Source of the DNA: Bacteroidota bacterium
Lineage (GTDB): Bacteria; Bacteroidota; Bacteroidia; Chitinophagales; Chitinophagaceae
Length of the DNA stretch: 15,788 nucleotides
Assembly (NCBI GenBank): GCA_023391895.1
Contig: JAEWAC010000029.1
Coordinates: 1 to 15,788 of the forward strand
Direction of reading: 5' to 3'
In this document: piece by piece, positions 1 to 7,958 of the stretch
Numbering within the stretch: the stretch's first letter is position 1
Layout: each line of letters starts with the position of its first letter
Notes under the pieces: generated by a model
The model's database searches: none
Seen by the model: the letters and a program-made list of their open reading frames with translations, nothing else
Told to the model about the DNA's origin: nothing
Position numbers and translations under genes: made by a program

Positions 1-3000
1 TAATTAGACAAAGCACGCCCGACGGAGGCACAACCGATTTCTGGTACGACCGACTGGGCAGGTTAGTGGCATCGCAGAATGCAGAACAGAAGAGCCCTGC
101 CAAAGGTGTAAATGAAGAGAATCCTGCTAACAGATTCAGTTATACCCGTTATGACGCCCTGTCCCGGATTGTAGAAGTGGGAGAGAAGTTGGCTGCTGGT
201 ATCATGAGTGAAGATGTTGCCAGGAATGATAACCAACTGCAAAACTGGCTAAACAGCGGCACCAACCGGCAGGTAACGCTCACGGCTTATGATGCAGCTC
301 CTGCCTGGGCTCCGGCATCTCTGTCAGCACGGCAGCTTAACTTAAGAAAAAGGGTGGCAGCCACTGCATTGCTGGCCACGGCCACGCACCCTACCAATGC
401 GGGTGCCGGCCGGATAGCAGCTACTTATTACAGTTATGACATTAGCGGCAATGTGTCGGAACTGGTACAGGAAAATGCCGCACTTGCCACCAAAGAGGGG
501 CAATATGTGACCAATACTACCGGACTGAAACACATAAAGTATGAGTATGATCTGATAAGTGGAAAGGTGAATAAAGTGCTTTACCAGGACGGCAAATGGG
601 ATCAGTTTTACTATCAATATCTGTATGATGCGGAAAACAGGCTGGTAAAGGCACTATCAAGCCGTAATAACTATGGTAGCGCCGAACAATGGGTTACGGA
701 GGCTACTTACCGTTATTACCTGCACGGTCCCCTGGCCAGGGTAGAGTTGGGTAAAAACAAGGTGCAGGGGATTGACTATGCCTATACATTGCAGGGCTGG
801 CTGAAAGGAGTAAACGGAGCCATGTTGCACGTGGATAAAGACATGAGTGGCGATGGCAAGGCAACGGGGCCTTTTAACGCGCATGCAAAGGATGCCTTTG
901 GCTTCAGCCTTGGGTATTATGAAAATGATTATAAGCCCATTGGCGGCAGCAGTGCGCCTGCATTTAACCTGCAGTACCAATATCCAGAGCTGGTGCAGGG
1001 CACTGAAAGCGGCAAGCGTTTATATAACGGGAACATCAGTCATGCTACCTATGCCATCAGCCAATTGGATGGTGGCAGTACAGTGGGTTACACCTACCGC
1101 TACGATCAGCTCAACCGGCTTACAGCCATGAATCATCATACCATAGCGGCGGGTGCACCTACCTGGGGTAATAACAATGCTATACCGGCCTATAAGGAGC
1201 AAAGTACCTATGATGCCAATGGCAATATTCTTTCCTATCTTCGTAATGGTGCACCGTCCAAGCTGGCCATGGATAACCTGACCTACAGCTATAACAGGGA
1301 TGCTGAAGGAAGGTTGATCAATAATAAGCTGCGGCATGTAAAAGATGACTTGAGTATACCGGAAAACCAGTACAGCGAAGACCTGGATACTCAGCCAGAT
1401 AATAACTACCAGTACGACAGGATAGGTAACCTGGTAGGAGATGCGAAAGAGAATATAGAGTATATAAACTGGAATGTGTATGGTAAGATAGCTTCCATAA
1501 GGAAAGTAGGTGGCACCACCATTAACTATGGCTATGATGCTGCAGGTAACCGCATTACAAAGACGGTGAGTACAGGAAGTGGCACCACAACCACTTATTA
1601 TGTACGGGATGGGCAGGGCAATGTGATGGGGCTGTATGAAGATAAGGCGGGCACTGGCTTTAGCTGGCAGGAACAGCACCTGTATGGCAGTAGCAGACTG
1701 GGAATGGTAGATCCCAACTTCCACATAGCTGCAGGCCAAAGTCTGGGCAGTGAAGTCTACAGCAGTGAGAGGGATGTTTTGGGCAATGGTATTGTGGGGT
1801 TGCGTAGGTATGAGCTTAGTAATCATCTTGGTAATGTACTGGCGACTATTAGCGATAAGAAAATTGGAGTAGATCAGAATAATGATGGTACTGTGGATTA
1901 TTACCTTGCTGATGTTTTATCTGCTAATGATTATTATCCATTTGGCATGCAAATGCCAGGTAGGAAGTTTAGTAAAAATGGAAGTTACCGTTATGGCTTT
2001 AACGGTAAAGAGAATGACAATGAAACGAGTACACAGGATTATGGATTCAGGATTTATAACCCTGTTTTGGGTAGATTTTTGAGCGTGGATCCCTTGGCCG
2101 GTGAATATCCTTGGAACAGTACTTATGCTTTTGCGGAGAACGATGTTGTCAGAAGTATTGATATCGAAGGAGCAGAAAAGCATGTGCAGACTTTCGCTTA
2201 TGCTGTATCCAATGGTGAAACGGTTTCTAAAGTAATATCAAACGATTATAAACAGCCTGCTGGGACTTCCAACTTATATGCACTGCTTGGAGGAACTCCT
2301 TCAACAACTGAAGAAGATGTTGCCCGGGGCTTTGTTTCAGCCAATAAATTACCCGCTGGTGGTACTTTCTCTTTTTTCGTATTCGCTCCGGACTTAGGGA
2401 AGGCAAATTATGCACGATATGAATATATTGATCCGGGAGGGCAACAACAGGTTCGGTATTTTGATGCTGGCTATATTGATCGGATGTATGATTTCTTTGA
2501 TAAACAGCAGCAAAAAGCTGAGAAAATACTTAACATCGCTTCAGCTGGTGCAAATCTAATCGGGGCTGGTGCTCTTGTGAAAGCAGAATTTAAAGCAGCC
2601 GCTGGTGAGTTGAATGCAACAGCGAGCGGAGCAGGTGCTTTAAGAGGCTCTGGAAGTGTTTCTGGAGTAATTGAATTAAATACTTCAGTCAAATCTAATA
2701 AAGCATTTTTAAATGGAGTTACTAAAAATGCACGTGACTTCGTTTATGATCCGGTTACAGAAAAGTTCGCAATGGCAGGTAGCAACGCAACTCATCTAAA
2801 GCATTATGGACTTAGAAAAGTTATCGGTGCAACAGAAGAAAATGTTGTCGGAGGAAGAATTAAGGTAGGAAACAATGGTGAAATTATGACTTCACAATGG
2901 AGTGGTACTTATGGTACTAACTGGACTCCTGAAATAGCAACTAAATTTAAAGACTTCATGAAAAAAATGACTGACAAGGAGATTGATCATTCTGGTACTA

Positions 3001-3026
3001 CAAAATTTACTGATGGAACAAAATAA
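1..3026 (+). CDS. RHS/YD-repeat protein with C-terminal toxin-like tip (5' end outside window)
   Basis: This is the C-terminal part of a large RHS repeat protein. The frame is open from base 3, so the GTG at 66 is internal and not a start. Degenerate YD repeats fill roughly the first 1.8 kb (for example YDRLGRL near the edge, then YRYDQLNRL, YQYDRIGNL and YGYDAAGNR). The RHS-associated core follows at about 1926-2170, with YYPFGM, FNGKEND, YGFRIYNPVLGRF, then SVDP (Asp-Pro codons at 2088-2093) and the SIDIEGAE end. In RHS proteins the core closes a shell around the tip and is cleaved near such a DP site. Beyond it lie about 290 residues: a linker with a small hydrophobic Ala/Gly stretch (about 2521-2590) and a final domain (about 2700-3023) containing FVYDP, a His-rich HLKHYGLRK and GTYGTNW. 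The last domain recalls polymorphic toxin tips (type 43-like by eye, unverified). Base composition turns AT-rich in the tip, as expected for swapped modules. Confidence 0.93.
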   Translation, partial: IRQSTPDGGTTDFWYDRLGRLVASQNAEQKSPAKGVNEENPANRFSYTRYDALSRIVEVGEKLAAGIMSEDVARNDNQLQNWLNSGTNRQVTLTAYDAAPAWAPASLSARQLNLRKRVAATALLATATHPTNAGAGRIAATYYSYDISGNVSELVQENAALATKEGQYVTNTTGLKHIKYEYDLISGKVNKVLYQDGKWDQFYYQYLYDAENRLVKALSSRNNYGSAEQWVTEATYRYYLHGPLARVELGKNKVQGIDYAYTLQGWLKGVNGAMLHVDKDMSGDGKATGPFNAHAKDAFGFSLGYYENDYKPIGGSSAPAFNLQYQYPELVQGTESGKRLYNGNISHATYAISQLDGGSTVGYTYRYDQLNRLTAMNHHTIAAGAPTWGNNNAIPAYKEQSTYDANGNILSYLRNGAPSKLAMDNLTYSYNRDAEGRLINNKLRHVKDDLSIPENQYSEDLDTQPDNNYQYDRIGNLVGDAKENIEYINWNVYGKIASIRKVGGTTINYGYDAAGNRITKTVSTGSGTTTTYYVRDGQGNVMGLYEDKAGTGFSWQEQHLYGSSRLGMVDPNFHIAAGQSLGSEVYSSERDVLGNGIVGLRRYELSNHLGNVLATISDKKIGVDQNNDGTVDYYLADVLSANDYYPFGMQMPGRKFSKNGSYRYGFNGKENDNETSTQDYGFRIYNPVLGRFLSVDPLAGEYPWNSTYAFAENDVVRSIDIEGAEKHVQTFAYAVSNGETVSKVISNDYKQPAGTSNLYALLGGTPSTTEEDVARGFVSANKLPAGGTFSFFVFAPDLGKANYARYEYIDPGGQQQVRYFDAGYIDRMYDFFDKQQQKAEKILNIASAGANLIGAGALVKAEFKAAAGELNATASGAGALRGSGSVSGVIELNTSVKSNKAFLNGVTKNARDFVYDPVTEKFAMAGSNATHLKHYGLRKVIGATEENVVGGRIKVGNNGEIMTSQWSGTYGTNWTPEIATKFKDFMKKMTDKEIDHSGTTKFTDGTK

Positions 3027-3438
3027 TCTTATTGCATCAACGCTTTTATTTGATGAAAATCCAATTATTATAGGCGTTGACAAGAATTGCAATTTTGTAA
3101 TGCAGGCAGCAAACAATAGAACTTTTCCTATAAATGAAGAAACTGCGGTTTATCTACTGAGGCTTTTAAACATTGAATATTACACATTCTACCATGAGAT
3201 CGAAAAGTTGGTGAGTAAAGTTAATGATTGCAAAAGCGAAATCTCAATAACTGCATCCAATTTTCCATTCGCTACAATTGTAAAGGCTGCATTGAATAGT
3301 GAAAGAGATTATTGGATAGAGTTATCAATACCTTGGTTAACTGAAATTGGGAAGAATTGCTTTCTTGAGGATATTAAAGGCATTCTAAAAAACAAGAATA
3401 TTAGTCAAAGAATCAGGCATTTACTTTTAAAAATTTAA
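3013..3438 (+). CDS. Putative immunity protein for the RHS toxin tip
   Basis: A 141-residue cytosolic protein with no signal peptide or membrane segment. I chose the ATG at 3013, not the in-frame TTG at 2983, because it gives a compact protein whose start overlaps the RHS stop codon by 14 bases; no clear Shine-Dalgarno sequence is visible. Overlap with the RHS tip gene implies translational coupling, which is what a protective partner needs. The protein looks largely helical, with a YWIELSIPWLTEI segment and a basic QRIRHLLLKI end. That arrangement resembles small proteins often found just downstream of RHS toxins, but I cannot assign a named immunity family. Like the toxin tip it is AT-rich, so the two probably travelled together. 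The immunity role is inferred from position, size and composition. Confidence 0.72.
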   Translation: MEQNNLIASTLLFDENPIIIGVDKNCNFVMQAANNRTFPINEETAVYLLRLLNIEYYTFYHEIEKLVSKVNDCKSEISITASNFPFATIVKAALNSERDYWIELSIPWLTEIGKNCFLEDIKGILKNKNISQRIRHLLLKI

Positions 3439-3538
3439 CTCCACTAGTGTTCTTTCAAGGTTAAATTATCAGGTATGGGGGGAGTTTACCTTTAGTCGAA
3501 AGCTGCAGTTATGGTCAAGAAGTACATTGTTTCACTTT

Positions 3539-3570
3539 CTCCGCCGAGTCTCAGCAGGGACTCGGCGGAG
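3539..3570. terminator. Strong hairpin after the RHS/immunity genes
   Basis: A perfect 12-bp GC-rich inverted repeat (arms 3539-3550 and 3559-3570, CTCCGCCGAGTC and its complement) encloses an 8-base loop. The 3' side is followed by a short T-containing run (TTGTTT) and the 5' side is preceded by TTTCACTTT. It lies about 100 bases after the immunity stop and just before the minus-strand debris, so it could end transcription from either side. The poor U-tract makes a Rho-independent terminator likely but not certain. Confidence 0.6.
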
Positions 3571-3590
3571 TTGTTTACTGTGTGATTGAT

Positions 3591-3730
3591 TTAGTTTATT
3601 TTATTAGCGATAAAGGAATCGAGGAACTCTTAATCAAGTTCCTTTCTTCTTTGGGAAATCGGTCAATGTCTTGTATGCGGTTGATGGTAGCGGTATCGAG
3701 CTCACTATCTGCAATGCCTCCGAGACAGTC
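3591..3730 (-). pseudogene. Frameshifted tail of an XRE-type regulator
   Basis: On the minus strand one frame reads IADSELDTATINRIQDID followed by RFPKEERNLI, then loses the pattern. The next frame continues with EFLDSFIANKIN and a stop at 3591-3593. Joined across one frameshift near 3640, this resembles the C-terminal helix of small Bacteroidota HTH (XRE) regulators, which commonly end in a pattern like 'RxxxIDxLPxExxxLIxxFLDxFI'. The DNA-binding half is missing. The upstream limit is approximate, since the frame is closed just upstream of about 3760. It sits next to a transposase fragment and reads as debris. Recognition is by eye only, so alternatives remain open. Confidence 0.42.
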
Positions 3731-3755
3731 TAAGACTGCCCAAACCCCTGACTTC

Positions 3756-4031
3756 CTAAAGAATTTTTGCTTTTAGATTTAGGAGGTTGTGTCTGTTTTC
3801 ATTGGCGTCAGGAAGGTTGATAGTTTTCATAGAGGACAGATTGGGATAGCCGTTCCACACCTGCTGAGGTGTCCTTTTATTTAGGGCCCAATGCTTGCGC
3901 TTTTCATTGTACCATTCATAATAGCGGTTGATCACTTGTTGTGCTTCGTGTAAGGTTTCCAGTTTAAAGCGGTCGATCACCTCCCGCGCAGGTGAATCGG
4001 TAGGGGGAAAAGTGGCTGAGTAAATGAACAC
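3756..4031 (-). pseudogene. IS3-family transposase C-terminal fragment
   Basis: The minus-strand frame gives about 90 residues matching only the end of an IS3-type integrase-core transposase (OrfB). The segment DRFKLETLHEAQQVINRYYE, then WYNEKRKHWALNKRTPQQVW, follows the family's usual 'EA...I..Y..WYN..R.H.AL...TP' ending. An in-frame stop lies directly before the GTG at 4031. The catalytic D, D and most of the region around E are absent, as are OrfA and recognisable terminal repeats. The first about 15 residues (FIYSATFPPTDSPA) do not look like transposase, so the true junction lies inside the open frame. It is a dead remnant whose right-hand part has been deleted or replaced. Confidence 0.75.
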
Positions 4032-4168
4032 TTATCAGAGCTGTGATATTTGGTTCTTTTGAATATAGGTAAGGTGCGCGCTGGTGATACGATGAGGGGT
4101 CACATTCTAAAAACTTGATATTTAAGGATTTTTATTATATCTTGACCATCCAAAACTAACGATCCTGT
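4032..4168. other. Gene-free spacer upstream of the PLD-like gene
   Basis: This short spacer has no convincing open frame. It must hold the promoter of the PLD-like gene, but I see no clear Bacteroidota -7/-33 pair and do not place one. The AT-rich run at about 4114-4143 is the likeliest area. Confidence 0.4.
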
Positions 4169-5167
4169 ATGGCTGATTTCCTCACCCTGAAAAAGCTGGA
4201 AGACAAAATAACCGATATTATCTGCCACGCCAAAGAAACCTTGTTGATCCTTTCCCCTTACATCAAGCTGGATGAATATTTTAAAAAGCTGTTCTCCAAC
4301 CATCTCAAAAATCCGCAGGTTCACATCATCATTGTCTTTGGCAAAAACGAAGACAACAGAGGCAAAAGCCTGCGCCAAGAGGACTTTGAGTTTTTTAAGC
4401 AGTTCCCCACTATTTCAATCCTGTACCTAAAAGACCTGCATGCCAAGTATTACGCCAACGAGGCCGAAGGAATTGTAACCTCCATCAACCTGCACGACTA
4501 TTCCTTTAAGAATAATATTGAATTTGGTATTTACTCCAAAAACCCGGAGCAAAGACTGCTGGGTCTTGCCACAATCAAAAACCCTTTTAGCGACAGCCTG
4601 GACAGCACCGCCTGGGAGTACGCCACCGGCTTTATGAACCAGGCCGAGGCGGTGTTTATCAAGCGGCCGGTGATCCAGAAAAAGATGTTTGGCCTTTCTA
4701 CAACCCATATGGGGTCGGAGGTGTGCTATGACAATACGGAATTTTTTAACCGGAGCTACGGCAGCAGGCAAGGGGCCAAAAAGGTGTTTGATGACTTTCC
4801 GGAGTTTATCGAGTATGGAAAGGCTGCTTATGTTGAAAAGCCCACCCGGGAGGAGGTGCCACAAGCGGTAAAGCCGGAAGTCATACCGCCCATCAACTAT
4901 GGCCATCCGGGTAGCGCCAAAAGCTATAACAGTTCAAATACTAGCAAGCACAATAAATATAATAACAACAACCAACCCAGTGCTTTTTGCATTCGCACGG
5001 GAGATCGGATACCATTTAACACCAATTATCCTTTCTCCAATGAGGCTTATCAAAGCTGGAAACAATGGCGGAACGAGGATTATACAGAAAACTACTGTCA
5101 TGCCTGCGGGCGGCCCTCCACCACCTCAAAAAGGCGGCCGCTTTGTGATCAGTGTTTTTATAGTTAG
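4169..5167 (+). CDS. Phospholipase D-like protein with zinc-ribbon tail
   Basis: A 332-residue protein with one PLD-superfamily half-domain at residues 1-125. It has strands around LLILSPYI and HIIIVFG, then LHAKYYA (H91, K93) and TSINLHD (S105, N107), and a conserved-looking NNIEFGIYS. This is the HxK...(G/S)xxN pattern of PLD-like phosphodiesterases and nucleases; a single copy suggests an active dimer. A disordered Asn/Ser-rich linker follows (about 250-270), then a C-terminal metal-binding region. C310-x2-C313 and C326-x2-C329 form one complete ribbon. Before it lies a second, degraded ribbon in which FCIRTG (C274, T277) has lost the usual second Cys, and its partner cysteines are also missing. 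Relatives usually act on nucleic acid or remain uncharacterised. The substrate is unknown and no partner gene is fused. It starts at the ATG at 4169 and is a free-standing gene. Confidence 0.82.
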   Translation: MADFLTLKKLEDKITDIICHAKETLLILSPYIKLDEYFKKLFSNHLKNPQVHIIIVFGKNEDNRGKSLRQEDFEFFKQFPTISILYLKDLHAKYYANEAEGIVTSINLHDYSFKNNIEFGIYSKNPEQRLLGLATIKNPFSDSLDSTAWEYATGFMNQAEAVFIKRPVIQKKMFGLSTTHMGSEVCYDNTEFFNRSYGSRQGAKKVFDDFPEFIEYGKAAYVEKPTREEVPQAVKPEVIPPINYGHPGSAKSYNSSNTSKHNKYNNNNQPSAFCIRTGDRIPFNTNYPFSNEAYQSWKQWRNEDYTENYCHACGRPSTTSKRRPLCDQCFYS

Positions 5168-5202
5168 GTGCTTCAATTTTCACTACTTTAAAACGATCTG
5201 TT

Positions 5203-5601
5203 ATGCCATTTACCAAAACTACCTTCAAAAGCCTGTTCTTTTCTGCTATTGTGCTATCTGTTCTTGCATCCTGTAGCAGTACAGCTGTCAATGATTGCGG
5301 GGCTGAACTCCAGCTACTTGAAGCTAAGGTTCGGATGTTGGAAATGAAAGTGGATTCTTTAGCGACTGTCTTAAACAGCAAAGAGGCTAAAGCTTCAACT
5401 GTTGCCAAGGTAAAGAAATCTAAGTCCCAGCCCAGTTCTGTGGCTGCCCCTTCTTATGTATCTTCTAATTACAATAACTCTAACTATTCCTCCGGCAAAT
5501 CATCTTACACCAGTAGCCGGTGCCAGGCCACTACCAAAAAAGGCAGTCAATGCAAGCGTAGCACCCGCAGCGGCAGCTACTGCTGGCAACATGGTGGGTA
5601 A
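5203..5601 (+). CDS. Small coiled-coil lipoprotein with DUF5763-like Cys-rich tail
   Basis: A 132-residue envelope protein. The N-terminus is a lipoprotein signal peptide: basic start, hydrophobic LFFSAIVLSVL, and lipobox L21-A-S-C24, giving a lipidated Cys24. Residues about 33-60 form a short heptad-like coiled coil (LQLLEAKVRMLEMKVDSLAT). A Lys- and then Ser/Asn/Tyr-rich flexible region follows. The last 27 residues carry C107, C117, C127 and H130 in the pattern RCQATTKKGSQCKR...YCWQH, which matches the small DUF5763-type module common in Bacteroidota and phage-related proteins. It probably binds a metal, but its role is unknown. It starts 35 bases after the PLD-like gene's stop and may be co-transcribed, though nothing links them functionally. 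Confidence 0.8.
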   Translation: MPFTKTTFKSLFFSAIVLSVLASCSSTAVNDCGAELQLLEAKVRMLEMKVDSLATVLNSKEAKASTVAKVKKSKSQPSSVAAPSYVSSNYNNSNYSSGKSSYTSSRCQATTKKGSQCKRSTRSGSYCWQHGG

Positions 5602-5657
5602 ATCAAAATGTTGGAAAGATTAATAAATTGACAAACTTTTTAGGTATAAAAATAAAA

Positions 5658-5915
5658 ATGAATATTAATTCCAATATTTATCCACTTGTTTTAGAATTTG
5701 ATGAATTCCAAATACAAAGAACCTCGTGGAAGGAGGGCAAGTTAGATGACTTGAGAGAGAAGTACAATCAATCTTATTCTTTTTTTAGTAGTGGTGATTT
5801 TATTTATATATCTCCAAAACAAGATAATTTAGAGCAGCTTGGCACGTCGGTCACTATTAAAGTCTCTGAGAGGCCGGAAATCGTCAGTCCTTTATTGAAG
5901 CACATCTTTTCTTAG
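5658..5915 (+). CDS. Hypothetical 85-residue protein upstream of the P-loop ATPase
   Basis: I do not recognise this protein. I prefer the ATG at 5658 over the in-frame TTG at 5628 because the extra residues add nothing structured. The 85-residue product has no signal peptide or membrane segment and looks alpha/beta, with YPLVLEFDEFQIQR, a charged WKEGKLDDLREKY helix and DFIYISPK. It is AT-rich like the ATPase gene that starts 79 bases downstream in the same orientation and unlike the lipoprotein gene before it. That makes a two-gene unit with the ATPase plausible. It could be a small regulator or antitoxin-like partner, but the sequence does not show this. Confidence 0.55.
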   Translation: MNINSNIYPLVLEFDEFQIQRTSWKEGKLDDLREKYNQSYSFFSSGDFIYISPKQDNLEQLGTSVTIKVSERPEIVSPLLKHIFS

Positions 5916-5994
5916 GACATTTAAGCATAGATATTCGGACATAAAACCCACTTTTTATCCTTTTAATTTTTTCAACTAATAAAGTTATTTATTC

Positions 5995-7542
5995 ATGACT
6001 CTTTTTAACAGAAGCCCTAAAGGAAACTCAAGCAGAGGAAGTACAAGGGGGTTTTATATTGGTTCCACAGAAGCTGAAGCGGAGAATAAAAAAGGCAAAT
6101 TGAACCATGGACATTACTTTGAAGATTATTTGGAAATATTACCACAAATAGAACAAGGGAGATTTATTATATCTGGGAGAAAGGGCTCTGGAAAATCAGC
6201 AATTGCAAAGTTTATAAAGGATAAAGCTGATGAAATGAAAGATGCTTATGCAGATTTGATTCGATTAAGTGATTTGGAACTAGAGAAATTGAAGCAGTTT
6301 GATGAAAGAAATGAATTTGAGAATAAGGAGCGCATCTTAGTCGAATGGGTAATTTTAGTAAGGTTGATTGGTTTGATTGTACAAAATGAAGATGCGCAAT
6401 ATATAAGTGAATTTAAGCCATTGAAGAAGTTTTTAGACAGAAATGCTGGAATTGTAAAGATTGATCAGTTTGAAGTCACAGAAATAATTTTGAATAAAAA
6501 GTATGAAGTTTCCTTTGAGGTGTTGTCAAGGGCATTTAGACCAGTCTTCGGCAAATATTTTGATATCAAAACAGTAAAAGCTCCCTTCTACAAATTAATC
6601 AATCCATTAAAAGAAATTATCCAGAAAATCCTTAATTATGAAGTGAATAATTCAAAGGATTTTATTTTATTATTTGATGATTTAGATATTAACTTAAAGG
6701 CATACGATGAGAAAAATATAAATGCTATAACAGAATTGATAAGAATATCAAAGAATTATAATAATGAAATCTTTCGCAATACGCAAGCAAGAATCATAGT
6801 TCTCATCCGTGATGATATTAAAAAGCTAATAGATAGCTTTCATTCAGATACAGCTAAGATTTTTACCAGCTATGAAATTGTGTTGAATTGGTATGATCAC
6901 GAGTCATTTAAATTTAATGAGAATTATACACAACTTAAAAAGTTTATAAATAAACGTATTCGGTTAAATTTTGAAGAAAAAAATCTGACTTTTGATCAGT
7001 CTGATCCATGGTCAACATTAGTTGCAAATGAGGATCCGTATTATTTTGATAAAACTGCTTTCAAGTTTATATTAGATCACAGTTTTTACAGGCCCCGAGA
7101 TTTGATTTTATTTTTCAATCCTATTGGTCAAAACGATTTTAAATATCCATTACGGTCTAATGAAATAAAATTTCTTCTAAAAACGTATGCAGAAGAAAAT
7201 ATGAGGGAAATTAAGAATGAGCTTTCTTTATTGATGACGTCGGTTGAAATTAATCAATTGATGAATGTGTTGAAAGAAATTAGTGTTCCTCAAACAATTA
7301 CTAATCAGCATATAGAAAATGCCATTCATAAATATAAGCTTTCAATATCTGCGGATGTAGTTGTAAAGTTGTTTTGCAGTTATTCACTTCTTGGTCTTAA
7401 AGATAAAAAGTGCCAAAAAATTTATTTTAGCCACAGGGAAAACTTTGATCTTGAAAGCATGATTTTAAGTGACTTTGATTTTATTATTCATAAAGTACCT
7501 TATTTGTACTTTAATCCATCTGTTCAATCCTTTTTTGGATAA
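5995..7542 (+). CDS. P-loop ATPase of the Sll1717-like type
   Basis: A 515-residue cytosolic protein. The Walker A motif is GRKGSGKS at residues 61-68. A Walker B motif with three acidic residues, ILLFDDLD, is at about 224-231. A following strand with a charged end, IIVLIRDD (267-274), sits where a sensor motif would be. The N-terminus has GSTEAEAE, and the region before Walker A reads YFEDYLEILPQIEQGRFIIS. This combination matches what I recall of the 'P-loop ATPase, Sll1717 family', STAND/KAP-like NTPases often found near defence genes. The C-terminal half (about 300-515) is helical with no recognisable effector. The gene is markedly AT-rich compared with the YD-repeat part of the left RHS gene and with the IS, which suggests acquisition. 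The ATG at 5995 gives a full-length protein, and no partner nuclease follows. ATPase fold confident, family assignment moderate. Confidence 0.78.
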   Translation: MTLFNRSPKGNSSRGSTRGFYIGSTEAEAENKKGKLNHGHYFEDYLEILPQIEQGRFIISGRKGSGKSAIAKFIKDKADEMKDAYADLIRLSDLELEKLKQFDERNEFENKERILVEWVILVRLIGLIVQNEDAQYISEFKPLKKFLDRNAGIVKIDQFEVTEIILNKKYEVSFEVLSRAFRPVFGKYFDIKTVKAPFYKLINPLKEIIQKILNYEVNNSKDFILLFDDLDINLKAYDEKNINAITELIRISKNYNNEIFRNTQARIIVLIRDDIKKLIDSFHSDTAKIFTSYEIVLNWYDHESFKFNENYTQLKKFINKRIRLNFEEKNLTFDQSDPWSTLVANEDPYYFDKTAFKFILDHSFYRPRDLILFFNPIGQNDFKYPLRSNEIKFLLKTYAEENMREIKNELSLLMTSVEINQLMNVLKEISVPQTITNQHIENAIHKYKLSISADVVVKLFCSYSLLGLKDKKCQKIYFSHRENFDLESMILSDFDFIIHKVPYLYFNPSVQSFFG

Positions 7543-7689
7543 AGTATGGAGGAGATAACTCATGTGTAGTAATTTCATTTTTGCCTTCTTAAGATATATT
7601 ATGCTGTATTTAGAAAGTTCTTTGTTGTAGGTTGCTATTAAGTTTATGTTCTATATTTATAGTAGCCGTAGATTTGAGGCTTTCTGCAT

Positions 7690-7890
7690 ATGAATACTTC
7701 TATTGCCCATCTGCCACTAAGTAAACAACAGGAGCTCCAGCGAGTAACCCAACTCATTGTAGAAACTGTATCACCTGAAAAAGTAATTCTCTTTGGTAGT
7801 TATGCTACCGGCAACTGGGTAGAGGATAGGTACACCGAAGGTCATATCACTTACGAATACATTAGCGACTATGACATACTGGTAGTGTAG
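7690..7890 (+). pseudogene. Nucleotidyltransferase (MNT, probably MNT-HEPN) truncated by IS21
   Basis: The host-derived part is the first 65 codons (to 7885). It contains the start of a minimal nucleotidyltransferase domain: an N-terminal helix (HLPLSKQQELQRVTQLIVE), then ILFGSYATGNW and SDYDILVV, which is the GSxxxG...DxD catalytic signature. The DWVED/NWVED-type insert and the start strongly resemble Bacteroidota proteins of about 300 residues that fuse this domain to a C-terminal HEPN domain. The IS21 end (TGTAG) supplies the last bases of the final Val codon and the TAG stop, so the product ends right after the catalytic aspartates. The rest of the gene is not found beyond the IS at 10650, so it was deleted as well as interrupted. 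The product should be inactive. Confidence 0.82.
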
Positions 7891-7958
7891 ATTCCGGGCC
7901 ATTCTTTACAGGTAGTTCCGGCCAATTCTTTACAGGTTATTCCGGACGATGGTTTACA
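7886..7958. repeat. IS21 left terminal inverted repeat with three tandem motif copies
   Basis: Three copies of a 20-bp motif (ATTCCGG, seven variable bases, TTTACA) start at 7891, 7915 and 7939, exactly 24 bases apart. In IS21 elements such multiple terminal repeats are transposase (IstA) binding sites. The 24-bp period puts them at a regular turn on the helix. Confidence 0.82.

Noticed and set aside
66..68. GTG as the start of the left RHS gene
   Set aside because: The same frame is open back to the window edge and already codes for a YD repeat (YDRLGRL), so this is an internal Val codon.
1020..1826. A 268-codon open frame on the minus strand
   Set aside because: It is antisense to the YD-repeat coding frame, has no recognisable motif, and the plus frame shows unmistakable RHS repeats throughout.
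3582..3776. A 64-codon plus-strand frame after the hairpin
   Set aside because: No domain is recognisable; the opposite strand gives a better explanation as regulator and transposase debris.
4427..4906. A 159-codon minus-strand frame
   Set aside because: It lies antisense to the PLD-like gene, whose HxK and zinc-ribbon motifs are clear.
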